50,464 nt of DNA from Bradyrhizobium hipponense (GTDB lineage: Bacteria; Pseudomonadota; Alphaproteobacteria; Rhizobiales; Xanthobacteraceae). A model generated the notes under the pieces. It saw nothing but the letters and a program-made list of their open reading frames with translations, was not told where the DNA came from and searched no databases. The position numbers and the translations under genes are program-made. The stretch is taken from positions 1 to 50,464 of the forward strand of contig NZ_VSTH01000010.1 in NCBI RefSeq assembly GCF_008123965.1, given 5' to 3'. Below are positions 1 through 10,485 of this stretch, in pieces (position 1 is the first letter of the stretch; every line of letters starts with the position of its first letter).

Positions 1-21
1 CCTCCAGGGGAGGGTAAGAGG
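1..21. repeat. Partial intergenic palindromic element at window edge
   Basis: The first 20 or so bases (CTCCAGGGGAGGGTAAG) match the right end of the larger palindromic element at 15459-15626. The window therefore starts inside another copy. It lies just downstream of the universal stress gene, a typical position for these elements. Confidence 0.6.
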
Positions 22-29
22 CGGCGGCC

Positions 30-524
30 CTACGACAGCGAATCTACGCTTTGGTCGCTCAGGGCGCCGGAAATGATCGTCACGGGAACGGGGAACGTGC
101 CGAGCGCATGTGCGAGCAGTGTGACCAGCGGCCCCGGACCTTCGGCGCCGGGATTGGCTGCCAGCACCAGCATGGCGATGTCGGGATCCTCGTCGATCAC
201 CGCGAGCAACTGTTCCATCGGCGCGCCTTCGCGGATGACCCGTTCCGGGGTGATCGCGGCGATGGCATTGGCGCGGCCGGTGGCACGGTCGAGCGCGGCA
301 TTGGCCTCTTCATGTGCCTCGGCGCGCATGATGTCGGCGACCCCCAGCCATTGCTGGTTCTGGTCCTCGATCTCGATAATGCGCAGCATCACCACGCCGC
401 CGCCGGCCCGGATCGCCCAGCGGCTGGCGTAATACACCGCGCGATCCCATTCGGCAGTGTCGTCAACGATGACAAGGCATTTGGGCTTGTGACCCGGCTC
501 GAAGCACTGTCGCTTGCTGGTCAT
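30..524 (-). CDS. Universal stress protein (UspA family)
   Basis: This is a small cytoplasmic protein of about 164 residues with the Usp alpha/beta nucleotide-binding fold. It starts with a hydrophobic strand (KCLVIVDDTAEWDRAV), has the middle segment REGAPMEQLLAVIDEDPDIAMLVLAA, and ends with the family-typical tail (GTFPVPVTIISG). Usp proteins are linked to stress survival; the exact role is not predictable. I chose the ATG at 524 because the family homology starts just after it; an upstream ATG at 620 would add an Arg-rich stretch that overlaps the trpS end. It lies about 96 bp downstream of trpS on the same strand and may be co-transcribed with it. Confidence 0.85.
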   Translation of the reverse strand: MTSKRQCFEPGHKPKCLVIVDDTAEWDRAVYYASRWAIRAGGGVVMLRIIEIEDQNQQWLGVADIMRAEAHEEANAALDRATGRANAIAAITPERVIREGAPMEQLLAVIDEDPDIAMLVLAANPGAEGPGPLVTLLAHALGTFPVPVTIISGALSDQSVDSLS

Positions 525-620
525 GCATGTCCCGGCGTGTGCACGGCCGGCATGCTGCCACACTCCCTCGTGCTTTGGGAGAGGGAAGGTCGACCGGCGC
601 CGGGCTCGCGAACGCAACAA

Positions 621-1673
<1,053 letters not shown>

Positions 1674-1760
1674 GTTAAGCTTTCCTGGCAAGCTTTCCTG
1701 GAGGTAATCGGCCGTCGTTTCCAACAGCGGCGGAGCGTCGTCAAGTGTAATTCGCGAGCT

Positions 1761-3311
1761 TTACGCGCCGGGAGCCTGCGGGGCAGGCTTCCTCAAGGCG
1801 TCAACCGTCTCACGCCAGGAGGCGACGCCGAGGATTTGCAGCAGCAGCCCATAGACGCCGATTCCCGCCGCAATCTGCACTCCCACCGCAATGAAACGGA
1901 TGACGCCGTGGCTGTCGGCAGGCACGAAGCCCGCGGTCAGCCAGAGCAGGGCGCCCATGACGGCCGCGGCGAGTACGATCCGCGGCAGCCGCTTGCGGGC
2001 GGCCGCGTCGACCGAGAAGCCGAACTCGGTCGTGCCCTTTCGCAGCAGGGCGAGCGCGCTGCTCCAGGCGCCTGCCGCGATGCTCGCGGCGATCCCGGTT
2101 GCGCCGAAAAAATGGCCGAGCAAGACCGCGAGCGCGACGGCGACCACAAACCCCTTGGCGGTTGCAAGCAGCGGCGCCATCGTGTCGCTGCGGGCATAGA
2201 AGGCCGGCGACAGCGCCTTGATCAGCACATGAGCCGGCAGGCCCAGCGCCAGCCACATCAGTGCATGCGCGGTGGCTGCGCTGTCACCGGCGCCGAACGC
2301 GCCATGCTCGAACAACAGCCGCACGATCGGCTCGGCCAGCACGATCAGGCCGAGCGTTGCGGGCAGCGTAAGCCCGGCTGCTAGTTCCAGCGCGCGCGAT
2401 TCCGCATGCGCCACCGCGTTGCGGTCGCAGCTAGCCACCGCGCGCGTCAGCTCCGGCACCAGCACGGTACCCATGGCGACACCGACGATGCCGAGCGGCA
2501 GCTCGATCAGGCGGTTGGCGAAATAGAGCCAGGAGACAGCGGACGGCGTGGCCGAGGCGATGATCGCGCCGGCGACCATCAGCCATTGCGGGCCCGAGCT
2601 CGCGATCATGCCTGGGATAGCCTTGGCGAAGAAGCCGCGCATCTCCTTGTCGAAATTTGCGCGCAGCGGTGTCGCAAGATGTGCGTTCCGCTGCGACAGC
2701 AGCATCAGGAGCTGCAGCAGGCCGGCGACGCCGACGGTGGCGGCCAGCATCCACGCGGCCAAGACAGCGTCGGCGTGGCCGAGCAACAGCGCCGCGATCG
2801 CGACGATCAGCGCGATGTTGAACAGCAGCGGCGAGAACGCCGTGAGCGCAAACCGCCCCTGCGCGTTGAGCAGTCCCATCAGCACGGTGACGGGGCCGGC
2901 AAAGGCGAGATAGGGCAGCATCAGCCGCGCGTTCTGGACGGCGAGATCGAGCGTGCCGCTACCAAGAAATCCGGGCGCAATGACCGTGATGATCAGCGGC
3001 ATCAGGAGCGCAATGACGATCGAGATTCCGATCAGGGTCGCACTGACCGTGCCGAGCACGCGTCCTGCGAACGCCGCTGCGGCCTTGTCGCCATTGCGCT
3101 CGCGGATGCGCAGCCAGGCCGGAATCAGCGCCGCGTTCAGCGCGCCCTCGCTGAGCAGCCGCCGCACCACGTTGACGAGCTGAAACGCCGCCAGAAACGC
3201 ATCCGCCACAGCGCCGGTGCCCAGCAATGCGGCAATCATGGAATCGCGCGCAAAACCCAGTAGCCGCGAGGCCAGTGTTCCCGTAGATACCGTCAGGAAG
3301 GAGCGGATCAT
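1761..3311 (-). CDS. murJ: Lipid II flippase MurJ (MviN)
   Basis: This polytopic inner-membrane protein flips the peptidoglycan precursor lipid II to the periplasm. Its 516 residues include about 13-14 hydrophobic segments and begin with the classic MurJ opening MIRSFLTVSTGTLASRLLGF, followed by RDSMIAALLGTGAVADAFLAAF and the family motif LLSEGALNAALIPAW. An open frame continues upstream to 3578, but that would run into the divergent kinase gene. The ATG at 3311 matches the family start. The kinase gene begins 124 bp away on the other strand, so the two share a divergent promoter region. Confidence 0.96.
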   Translation of the reverse strand: MIRSFLTVSTGTLASRLLGFARDSMIAALLGTGAVADAFLAAFQLVNVVRRLLSEGALNAALIPAWLRIRERNGDKAAAAFAGRVLGTVSATLIGISIVIALLMPLIITVIAPGFLGSGTLDLAVQNARLMLPYLAFAGPVTVLMGLLNAQGRFALTAFSPLLFNIALIVAIAALLLGHADAVLAAWMLAATVGVAGLLQLLMLLSQRNAHLATPLRANFDKEMRGFFAKAIPGMIASSGPQWLMVAGAIIASATPSAVSWLYFANRLIELPLGIVGVAMGTVLVPELTRAVASCDRNAVAHAESRALELAAGLTLPATLGLIVLAEPIVRLLFEHGAFGAGDSAATAHALMWLALGLPAHVLIKALSPAFYARSDTMAPLLATAKGFVVAVALAVLLGHFFGATGIAASIAAGAWSSALALLRKGTTEFGFSVDAAARKRLPRIVLAAAVMGALLWLTAGFVPADSHGVIRFIAVGVQIAAGIGVYGLLLQILGVASWRETVDALRKPAPQAPGA

Positions 3312-3435
3312 CTGGCGTAATAATACCGTTGCTTGCTCGGGCACGGCCGGTCGTGATAGGCCGCGAGCTACATTTTCAGGCCGACAGGAAGCGGATTTTC
3401 CGCGAGATCGCAATCGGGCAACGGGATCAAAGTGA

Positions 3436-4437
3436 ATGGCTGACGTGAAATATGACGTTCTCGGCATCGGCAATGCGCTGTTCGACGTGCTGGTCCGGAC
3501 CGACGAGGCCTTTCTCGCCCGGCACGGCATGACCAAGGGCAGCATGTCCCTGATCGACGAGGCCCGCGCCGCCGCCATCTACCAGGACATGGGCCCGGCC
3601 ACCGAAGTCTCGGGCGGCTCGGCTGCCAATACCATCGTCGGCATTGGGAGCCTTGGTGCCCGTGCGGCCTATGTCGGCAAGGTCAAGGACGACCAGATCG
3701 GCAAGCTCTATATGCATGACATCCGCGCTGCCGGCGTCGCCTTCAACACGCCCGCCGCCAAGGACGGCGCCGCCACCGGCTGCTCCTACATCCTGGTCAC
3801 CGCGGACGGCGAGCGGACCATGAACACCTATCTCGGCGCCGCGCAGGATCTGTCGCCCGCCGACATCGATCCGGCCGAGATCGCCGGCGCCGGCATCGTC
3901 TATCTCGAGGGCTATCTCTGGGACCCCAAGAACGCCAAGGACGCTTTCGTCAAGGCCGCCAAGATCGCCCATGACGCCAAGCGCAAGGTGGCGCTGACGC
4001 TGTCGGATTCGTTCTGCGTCGATCGCTACCGCGACGAGTTTCTGGCGCTGATGCGCAACGGCACTGTCGACATCGTCTTCGCCAACGAGTCCGAGCTGCA
4101 CTCGCTCTACACGACCTCCGACTTCGACACCGCGCTGAAGCAGCTGCGCAACGATGTCAATCTCGGCGTGGTCACCCGCAGCGAGAAGGGCTGCATGGTA
4201 GTGTCGCCGGAAGACGCCGTTGCCGCGCCCGCGTTCCCCATTGCCCAGCTGGTCGACACCACTGGCGCCGGCGACCTCTTCGCCGCCGGCTTCCTGTTCG
4301 GCCTCGCGCGTAACCTTGCGTACAAGCAGTGCGGTGAGCTCGGTGCGCTGGCGGCGGCCGAAGTGATCCAGCACATCGGCGCGCGCCCGCAAGTGTCGCT
4401 GAAGGAGCTCGCCAAGCAGCGCGGGCTGACGGGGTAA
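3436..4437 (+). CDS. PfkB-family carbohydrate kinase, probable adenosine kinase
   Basis: This cytoplasmic ATP-dependent kinase of the ribokinase (PfkB) superfamily has 333 residues. The N-terminal substrate lid (YDVLGIGNALFDVLV) and the GGSAANT motif near residue 61 are present. The C-terminal PfkB signature DTTGAGDLFAAGFL supplies the anion hole and catalytic Asp. Alphaproteobacterial proteins of this type are usually annotated as adenosine kinase, which converts adenosine and ATP to AMP and ADP; the sequence alone does not separate this from other nucleoside or sugar kinases. It is a monocistronic gene, divergent from murJ and followed by two palindromic repeats. Confidence 0.88.
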   Translation: MADVKYDVLGIGNALFDVLVRTDEAFLARHGMTKGSMSLIDEARAAAIYQDMGPATEVSGGSAANTIVGIGSLGARAAYVGKVKDDQIGKLYMHDIRAAGVAFNTPAAKDGAATGCSYILVTADGERTMNTYLGAAQDLSPADIDPAEIAGAGIVYLEGYLWDPKNAKDAFVKAAKIAHDAKRKVALTLSDSFCVDRYRDEFLALMRNGTVDIVFANESELHSLYTTSDFDTALKQLRNDVNLGVVTRSEKGCMVVSPEDAVAAPAFPIAQLVDTTGAGDLFAAGFLFGLARNLAYKQCGELGALAAAEVIQHIGARPQVSLKELAKQRGLTG

Positions 4438-4459
4438 GGCGAGCAGCCTCCGCGCATTC

Positions 4460-4539
4460 CGTCATTGCGAGCGAAGCGAAGCAATCCAGAGTCTTTCCGC
4501 AGAGACAGACTGGATTGCTTCGCTTCGCTCGCAATGACG
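4460..4539. repeat. Palindromic intergenic element, family A copy 1
   Basis: This 80-bp element has 30-bp perfect inverted arms (left 4460-4489, right 4510-4539) that begin CGTCATTGCGAGCGAAGC. The same sequence recurs at 8156-8242 and 10607-10686. It would fold into a long hairpin in either transcript and lies just after the kinase gene. Confidence 0.92.
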
Positions 4540-4571
4540 ATGTGGAGGCAGATGTCGGCCTGACCCTCAGT

Positions 4572-4651
4572 CGTCATGCCCGGGCTTGTCCCGGGCATCC
4601 ACGTCCTTCGAGCCGCGAGGCGTCATGGCCGGGACAAGCCCGGCCATGACG
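4572..4651. repeat. Palindromic intergenic element, family B copy 1
   Basis: This element is an inverted repeat. The left part reads CGTCATGCCCGGGCTTGTCC and the right part is built on GGGACAAGCCCGGCCATGAC. A second, longer copy lies at 37697-37821. It sits between the convergent kinase and serine hydrolase genes, next to family A copy 1. Confidence 0.88.
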
Positions 4652-4670
4652 GGTGGTGCGAGTCGCGCAA

Positions 4671-5864
4671 CTAAGCCGCCTTCTGCCCGCTTCCCGCATC
4701 GAGCCCGGCATACACCCCACGTTCGAACTCAGCGAACGCCTCCAGGCACTTGGCGTCCGCGAACGGCAGCACCTGCATCAGGATCACGCCGGTGACGTCG
4801 CGCACAGGATCGATCCAGTAATAGGTGTTGGCGAGGCCTGCCCAGGCAAGGCTGCCGGCACTGCGGCCTTCCGCCGTCTTGGCAGTGTTGATCATGAAGC
4901 TCAGGCCCCACTTCTTCACCTGGTCCGGATAGAGATCGACGTCGTTGCTGTACATCGGCGCCACCGAATTCATCCTGGTGACGTTGATGTCACCGATGTG
5001 GTTCTGCCCCATTGTCGCGACCGTCTCGGGCTTCAGCACCTGGTTGCCGTTGCCGCGGCCCTTGTTCAGGATCATCTGGGTGAACTTGATGTAGTCGCCG
5101 GCAGTGCCGTAAAGGCCGCCGCCGCCCATATGGAATTCCGGCTCCTGCTCGAGCTCGAACGGGATCGCGGCGAGCTGGCCATCCTCGCCGCGCGCGTGCA
5201 TGCCGACGAGGCGCTTGCGCATGCTGTCGGTGATCTTGAATGCGGTGTCGTTCATGCCGAGCGGAGCGAATACATGATCTCGCAAATAGGCATCGAGCCG
5301 CATGCCGGTGATGGCTTCCACGGCTTTGCCGACAAAATCGATATTGGTGCCGTATTCCCAGCGCGTGCCCGGATCGGTCGCGATCGGCGTCTTCAGCGCG
5401 GCGTTCTGGCAGGTCGTGATTGCCGGCGTGCCGGTCTTCTCCAGATAGATCGCGAGATCGCCGTTCCACATGTTGTAGCAGAAGCCGGCGGTGTGGGTCA
5501 TAAGCTGGCGCAGCGTGATCGGCCCCTTGGCCGGCCGTAGCTTCGGCTCGCCATTGGCGTCGAAGCCTTCGAGTACTTGCGGCGTGGCGAGATCGGGCAG
5601 CACCGATCCGATCGGCGCATCCAGCGACAGCTTGCCTTGTTCGACCAGTTGCATCGCGCCTGCGGTCGTCACCGCCTTCGTCATCGATGCGATCCAGAAC
5701 ACGCTGTCCGTGGTCATCGCATCGGGCTTGGACAAATCGCGTTTGCCGAATGCCCCCTGATACAGCACTTCGCTGCCGCTGGCGGCAATCGCCACGACGC
5801 CGGGAATCTCTTTTGCGTCGCTCTTCTTGCGCAGGACTTCGTCGATCTCTGCTTGGCTTTGCAT
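4671..5864 (-). CDS. Serine hydrolase, beta-lactamase class C / esterase EstB fold
   Basis: This 397-residue protein of the beta-lactamase-related (penicillin-binding-protein-like) family probably acts as an esterase or peptidase. The nucleophile motif S-x-x-K is SMTK at residues 60-63 (FWIASMTKAVT). A Tyr-containing motif (RWEYGTN) lies mid-protein, and GGGGLYGTAGDY is typical of the EstB/LACTB branch. No signal peptide is seen, which suggests a cytoplasmic esterase rather than a true periplasmic beta-lactamase. The ATG at 5864 has a strong CGGAGGAAA ribosome-binding site; the longer frame to 6149 has none. The substrate is unknown. Confidence 0.88.
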   Translation of the reverse strand: MQSQAEIDEVLRKKSDAKEIPGVVAIAASGSEVLYQGAFGKRDLSKPDAMTTDSVFWIASMTKAVTTAGAMQLVEQGKLSLDAPIGSVLPDLATPQVLEGFDANGEPKLRPAKGPITLRQLMTHTAGFCYNMWNGDLAIYLEKTGTPAITTCQNAALKTPIATDPGTRWEYGTNIDFVGKAVEAITGMRLDAYLRDHVFAPLGMNDTAFKITDSMRKRLVGMHARGEDGQLAAIPFELEQEPEFHMGGGGLYGTAGDYIKFTQMILNKGRGNGNQVLKPETVATMGQNHIGDINVTRMNSVAPMYSNDVDLYPDQVKKWGLSFMINTAKTAEGRSAGSLAWAGLANTYYWIDPVRDVTGVILMQVLPFADAKCLEAFAEFERGVYAGLDAGSGQKAA

Positions 5865-6212
5865 GCGCGTTTCCTCCGGTTTGATTATTGTTTGAAGTGA
5901 TCGATTGTCCTCCCGCATCCGCCGCGCGGCAAGCACATCCACCCGCCTGCGCCGGTCGCGATGTCGTGACTTGACGGTCCGCGCCTGACGCAGGACGACA
6001 AGGCGGCTGAACTGCAACACCTCCTCCTCACAATCTGCGGTGGATGGCCGCACTTCGCGGTGACCCGGAATGGGTCGAGGCGATATGTTTCGAGAGTTTT
6101 CGAGCACTTGAAACATTTTGTGCGTTGCGGCGCTCAGCACCCGGCCCAATCGCGCGGCCGCCGTTAAGACTTGATGTCAATTTGGCGGTCATCGGCCGCG
6201 AGGGGACCTTTG
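5865..6212. other. Intergenic region between divergent genes
   Basis: These 348 bp separate the divergently read serine hydrolase and the 106-residue hypothetical gene. They hold the ribosome-binding site of the hydrolase and presumably the promoters of both genes. I see no convincing promoter hexamers, repeat element or RNA gene. Confidence 0.5.
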
Positions 6213-6533
6213 ATGATTTCGACCTGGAGCGAATGGAAACGCTATCCCCGTCCCGGACGGGGCGAGAATCTCGAGGCGCCGATCTCGCCCGGCATCTACG
6301 AAGTCCGCATCGCCGGTACCGGCGCGCTCTATTCCTTCGGCGCCGTCGATAATCTGGCGCAGGCCCTGGCGCTGCTTCCGGTCGGTTCAAAATCCTGGTT
6401 CGGCCGCCGCGACACGTCCGACGCCCCCGATCTCGAATACCGCACCTGTGCGACCTCCTCGAAGGCCGGCGCCAAGGCGGCCGCAGAGCGCATGATCGGA
6501 CGGCGCGAGACCTATATGAGCGGCGCGGCCTGA
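6213..6533 (+). CDS. Conserved hypothetical protein (106 aa)
   Basis: I do not recognise a characterised family. The protein is soluble, with no signal peptide or membrane segment. It has a beta-rich N-terminal half (ISPGIYEVRIAGTGALYSFG) and an Ala/Lys-rich C-terminal helix (SSKAGAKAAAERMIGRRETY). The compact pattern resembles small proteins that give a residue-by-residue readout of a substrate, but no function can be assigned. The ATG at 6213 follows GAGGGG at a good distance; an upstream ATG at 6171 would add a poorly structured stretch. It lies 109 bp upstream of the aldehyde dehydrogenase on the same strand. Codon use fits the neighbourhood. Confidence 0.7.
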   Translation: MISTWSEWKRYPRPGRGENLEAPISPGIYEVRIAGTGALYSFGAVDNLAQALALLPVGSKSWFGRRDTSDAPDLEYRTCATSSKAGAKAAAERMIGRRETYMSGAA

Positions 6534-6642
6534 CGCTCCGGCTCCCAATTTCGTCATAGGCAGATGCGCGTTGCGGGACGGTGCATTGCGCGCCGCTTGT
6601 CCCTATATTCCGGCCGATCCGATCGTCCGAAGGAGTAACGCC

Positions 6643-8136
6643 ATGTCCCCGACCTCCGCCGCACGCGCTCAGCACACCACCGCCGCCCTGCGCGACCGGT
6701 TGAAGGACCCCTCGCTGCTGAAGGAGGCCTGCTACATTGATGGCGCCTGGGTCGGTTCGCCGAAGCTTGCCGTGAACAATCCGGCGACCGGCGTCGAGCT
6801 CGCAAAGGTGCCGCAGCTCTCGGCCGATGATGCCACCAGGGCCGTGGAAGCCGCCGAGCGTGCGTTCCCGGCCTGGGCCAAGCACACCGCCAAGCAGCGC
6901 TCCAACATCCTGCGTAAATGGTTCGAGCTGATTATCGCTAACCGCGAGGACCTCGCGCTGATCCTCACTTCAGAGCAGGGCAAGCCGCTCAGCGAGGCGC
7001 TCGGTGAGGTCGACATCGGCGGCGCCTATGTCGAATTCTTCGCGGAGGAAGCGCGCCGCGTCTATGGCGAGACCATCCCGACCCAGCGCGCCGATGCGCG
7101 CCTGCTCGCGATCAAGCAGCCGATCGGCGTCTGCGGCGCGATCACGCCGTGGAATTTCCCGAACTCGATGATCACGCGAAAAGTCTCGCCGGCGCTCGCG
7201 GCCGGCTGCACCGTGGTGCTCAAGCCCGCCAATGAAACGCCGCTGTCGGCGCTGGCGCTTGCGGTGCTGGCGGAGAAGGCCGGCGTGCCCAAGGGCGTGT
7301 TCAACATCATCACCGGCGATGCGCCGCCGATCGGCAAGGTGCTGTGCGAGCATCCGGCGGTGCGCTTCGTCGGCTTCACCGGCTCGACCGCCGTCGGCAA
7401 GATTTTGTACCAGCAGGCCTCCGTCGGCGTGAAGCGGCTCGGCCTCGAGCTCGGCGGCAACGCGCCGTTCGTGGTGTTCGACGACGCCGACATCGATGCG
7501 GCAGTCGAAGGCGCGATCGTCTCGAAATACCGCAACATGGGCCAGACCTGCGTCTGCGCCAATCGCCTCTACGCCCAGGACAAGATCTACGACGAGTTCG
7601 TGCAGAAGCTGTCGAAGAAAGTTGCCACGATGAAGATCGGCGACGGCACCGAGAGCGGCGTCATCCAGGGTCCGCTGATCAACATGAAAGCGGTCGACAA
7701 GGTCGAACGCCACATCGCCGATGCCATGAAGCGCGGTGCCAAGATCGTCACCGGCGGCAAGCGCAGCGAGCTCGGGCGCTCCTTCTTCGAGCCGACCGTG
7801 CTCGCCGACGTCAAGCCGGATTCGTTGGTCGCGCAGGAGGAGACGTTCGGTCCGCTCGCCCCGGTGATCCGCTTCAAGGACGAAGCCGACGTCATCGCCA
7901 TGTGCAACGCCTCGCCGTTCGGCCTCGCCTCCTACTTCTACGCCCGCGATCTCGGCCGCGTCTGGCGCGTCGCCGAAGCGCTGGAATCCGGCATGGTCGG
8001 CGTCAACACCGGCCTGATCACCACCGAAGTCGCGCCCTTCGGGGGCGTCAAGGAAAGCGGCTTGGGGCGCGAAGGCTCGCATCACGGCATGGAAGAATAT
8101 GTCGAGATCAAATACGTGATGATGGCGGGGGTGTGA
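6643..8136 (+). CDS. gabD: NAD(P)-dependent succinate-semialdehyde dehydrogenase
   Basis: This aldehyde dehydrogenase superfamily enzyme of 497 residues oxidises succinate semialdehyde to succinate, the last step of GABA breakdown. The cofactor-binding FTGSTAVGK lies at about 245-253. The general-base Glu is in LELGG (Glu269), and the nucleophile Cys303 is in GQTCVCANR. The CxC arrangement (Cys303/Cys305) is typical of the SSADH branch and can form a redox-sensitive disulfide in some members. The ATG at 6643 is chosen for its AAGGAG ribosome-binding site. No gabT is adjacent, so the pathway partners lie elsewhere. A related semialdehyde substrate (for example glutarate semialdehyde) is possible. 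Confidence 0.93.
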   Translation: MSPTSAARAQHTTAALRDRLKDPSLLKEACYIDGAWVGSPKLAVNNPATGVELAKVPQLSADDATRAVEAAERAFPAWAKHTAKQRSNILRKWFELIIANREDLALILTSEQGKPLSEALGEVDIGGAYVEFFAEEARRVYGETIPTQRADARLLAIKQPIGVCGAITPWNFPNSMITRKVSPALAAGCTVVLKPANETPLSALALAVLAEKAGVPKGVFNIITGDAPPIGKVLCEHPAVRFVGFTGSTAVGKILYQQASVGVKRLGLELGGNAPFVVFDDADIDAAVEGAIVSKYRNMGQTCVCANRLYAQDKIYDEFVQKLSKKVATMKIGDGTESGVIQGPLINMKAVDKVERHIADAMKRGAKIVTGGKRSELGRSFFEPTVLADVKPDSLVAQEETFGPLAPVIRFKDEADVIAMCNASPFGLASYFYARDLGRVWRVAEALESGMVGVNTGLITTEVAPFGGVKESGLGREGSHHGMEEYVEIKYVMMAGV

Positions 8137-8155
8137 GGCCGCCGTTATTCCTCCA

Positions 8156-8242
8156 CGTCATTGCGAGCGAAGCGAAGCAATCCAGAATCTTTCCACGGGG
8201 ACAGTCTGGATTGCTTCGTCGCAAGAGCTCCTCGCAATGACG
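8156..8242. repeat. Palindromic intergenic element, family A copy 2
   Basis: This copy of the family A element has arms CGTCATTGCGAGCGAAGCGA and its complement. The right arm carries a few extra bases (TCGCAAGAGCTC), so the hairpin is imperfect. It lies between the convergent gabD and sulP-like genes, where it could serve both as a terminator-like hairpin. Confidence 0.9.
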
Positions 8243-8256
8243 AAGCTATAGGCTGA

Positions 8257-10485
8257 TCACCGCCGCAGCACCGAGATCGTCCGATTTGCAAATGTCAGCC
8301 GCTCGGCCATGACCGAGACGAAATAGGTCAGCAGCTTGTGGCTGAGCGCGGGATCCTCGCTCTTGATCGCGTCGAACTGGTGCGTGTTCAGCACATAGAG
8401 CACGCTGTCGACCTCGGCCTGGATGGTGGCGCTGCGCGGGGTCTGTGACACCAGTCCCATCTCGCCGATCGTGGTGTAGCGGCCGAGACTGCGCACGCGG
8501 GTGGTGCGGTCGTCGTCGGCCGGGATCATGATGCCGACGCGGCCGTCGAGGATGAAGTGCATGGAATCGGCGGGATCGCCGGCCTGCACGATGATTTCGC
8601 CGGCCTCGACCTCGAGGCGCTGGCAGCGGCGGATCAGCTCGTCGGCGTCGTCCTCGCTGTCGAGCATCCCCGTGAACCAATCGCGCAGGCTCGCCTCCTC
8701 CTGCGCCAGCTCCTGGTGCTGCGCGATGAGCTCGTTCTCGCACCACTCAAGCGCATGATCGAGCTCGGGAATGACGGTAACGCCTGCGCCGATGAAATCG
8801 CTGGAGCGCAGCACCTTCTCGGCGGCAGCCGACAGGTGCACCAGGATCAGCTCGACGCCGAGGTCACCTGCGCTGCGCTTGATCTGGGCGAAACTGTAGG
8901 CGGCCGAGGAATCGACGCCGGTGACGAGCTTGAAGTCGACCAGCAGATAGCGGCACTCCGGCCGCTGCTGGAGCAGCAGCTTGACGTGCTGGTAGAGCCG
9001 GTTGGCGGAGCCGAAGAACAGATAGCTCTGCAGATTGAGGCCCTGGATCTTGCCGCCATGGGCCAGCAGCACCTGCTGGTCGTCGCGCGAGCGGTCGAGC
9101 GAAGAGTGATATTCGGAACCGTCGAAGCTGTACTTGATCGATTCGACCCGCGCCGCGCTGAACGCGAAGGTCGCGCAGCCGATGACGACGCCGATCAGGA
9201 TGCCCGGCACGAAGCCCCAGGCGACGATGATCGCGATGATGGCGACCAGCGACAGATATTCGAGCCGGGACAGACGCTTGCGCGACTCGATCAGCCATTT
9301 GTGCAGCTGGTCGGCGCCGAGATAGAGCAGCAGGCCGCCGAGCACGAATTTCGGCATGAAGCCGAGCAGCTCCGGTGCGACGGCGAGCATCAGCAGCGAC
9401 ATGGCTGCAACCGTGAGGCCGGACAGGCGCCCGCGGCCACCGCTGGAGAAATTGAGGATCGAGCGGCTGACCGAGACACAGCCGGCATAGCCGGCGAGGG
9501 CGCCGGTCAGGATGTTGGCGGCGCCGGTGACGTTCAGCTCGCGCTCCAGATTGGCCTCGCGATGCACGGCAACCTCGATTCCCGTCGTGTTGAACAGCGT
9601 GCTTGAGGCCGTGACGAAGATGACGGCGACGACGTTACCGAGCAGGTCCGGCACCGCGGACCAGGGATAGCGGGCAAGATCGTCGGTGTGCCAGGGCAGC
9701 ATGAATGTCGCCGGCGGCGGCGGCTGGAAGGTCCAGCCCAGGGCACGCGCCTCCTCCGGTGAGATGCCCGCGATCCAGAACACCAGATGTGCGGTGAGCA
9801 TGCCGCCGATCAGGATGATCGGCAATCCGAACGCGCTGCGCGAGCGGTGCCAGGTCAGGTACAGCACCAGCGCCATCGCGCAGGCGGCGCCCAGTTCTGA
9901 AAGCGTGACGCCGTTGGTGAAGTGCGGCAGCGTGGCCAGCTGCACGGGATGATCGGTGATCACCCGGATCGCACCCATCACGATCAGCAGTCCGGTGGCG
10001 CCGAGGAAGCCGCCGACCACCGGATAAGGCACGTAGCGGATGGCGCGGCCCATCCGTGTCAGTCCCAATCCGCACAGCACGACCCCGGTCAGCACGGTCG
10101 ACAGGCCAAGCGTGATCAGCACGGGCGGGAGCAGGGGTAAATGCGCCGCTTCGATGCGTTCGACCAGCGAGGCGGCCATAATGCCGGTCACCGCGGCGGT
10201 CGAGCTGTCGGGGCCGGCGATTGCGAAGGGCAGGGAGCTTCCCAGCCCGATGACGGCCGCGAGCACCGCGGAGCTGATGAAGGTCGCGGCAATGCCGTAG
10301 GACAGATAAGGCGACAGCGGACCGGCGAAGATCAGCAGCGCGTAGGACAGCCCGAAGGTGACGGTCAGGACGCTGGCGGCCCCTCCGCCCAAAATATCAT
10401 TCAGCGCACGCTTGAGCGACGGATTGACCCCAGTGACCGGACCGAAGCCAATTGCTGGATCTGTCACGTGCTGAAACTCGCTCAT
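8257..10485 (-). CDS. SulP-family anion transporter with STAS and cNMP-binding domains
   Basis: This 742-residue inner-membrane protein has three parts. Residues about 25-430 hold 10-12 hydrophobic segments of the sulfate permease type, including AIAGPDSSTAAVTGIMAASL and SVSRSILNFSSGGRGRLSG. Residues about 470-600 form a STAS domain (YLLVDFKLVTGVDSSAAYSF). Residues about 620-740 form a cyclic-nucleotide-binding domain (EAGEIIVQAGDPADSMHFIL, IGEMGL, PRSATIQAE). SulP proteins carry sulfate, bicarbonate or dicarboxylates; the substrate here is unknown. The fused sensor suggests gating by cAMP/cGMP or another ligand. The start has no strong ribosome-binding site. Confidence 0.9.
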   Translation of the reverse strand: MSEFQHVTDPAIGFGPVTGVNPSLKRALNDILGGGAASVLTVTFGLSYALLIFAGPLSPYLSYGIAATFISSAVLAAVIGLGSSLPFAIAGPDSSTAAVTGIMAASLVERIEAAHLPLLPPVLITLGLSTVLTGVVLCGLGLTRMGRAIRYVPYPVVGGFLGATGLLIVMGAIRVITDHPVQLATLPHFTNGVTLSELGAACAMALVLYLTWHRSRSAFGLPIILIGGMLTAHLVFWIAGISPEEARALGWTFQPPPPATFMLPWHTDDLARYPWSAVPDLLGNVVAVIFVTASSTLFNTTGIEVAVHREANLERELNVTGAANILTGALAGYAGCVSVSRSILNFSSGGRGRLSGLTVAAMSLLMLAVAPELLGFMPKFVLGGLLLYLGADQLHKWLIESRKRLSRLEYLSLVAIIAIIVAWGFVPGILIGVVIGCATFAFSAARVESIKYSFDGSEYHSSLDRSRDDQQVLLAHGGKIQGLNLQSYLFFGSANRLYQHVKLLLQQRPECRYLLVDFKLVTGVDSSAAYSFAQIKRSAGDLGVELILVHLSAAAEKVLRSSDFIGAGVTVIPELDHALEWCENELIAQHQELAQEEASLRDWFTGMLDSEDDADELIRRCQRLEVEAGEIIVQAGDPADSMHFILDGRVGIMIPADDDRTTRVRSLGRYTTIGEMGLVSQTPRSATIQAEVDSVLYVLNTHQFDAIKSEDPALSHKLLTYFVSVMAERLTFANRTISVLRR

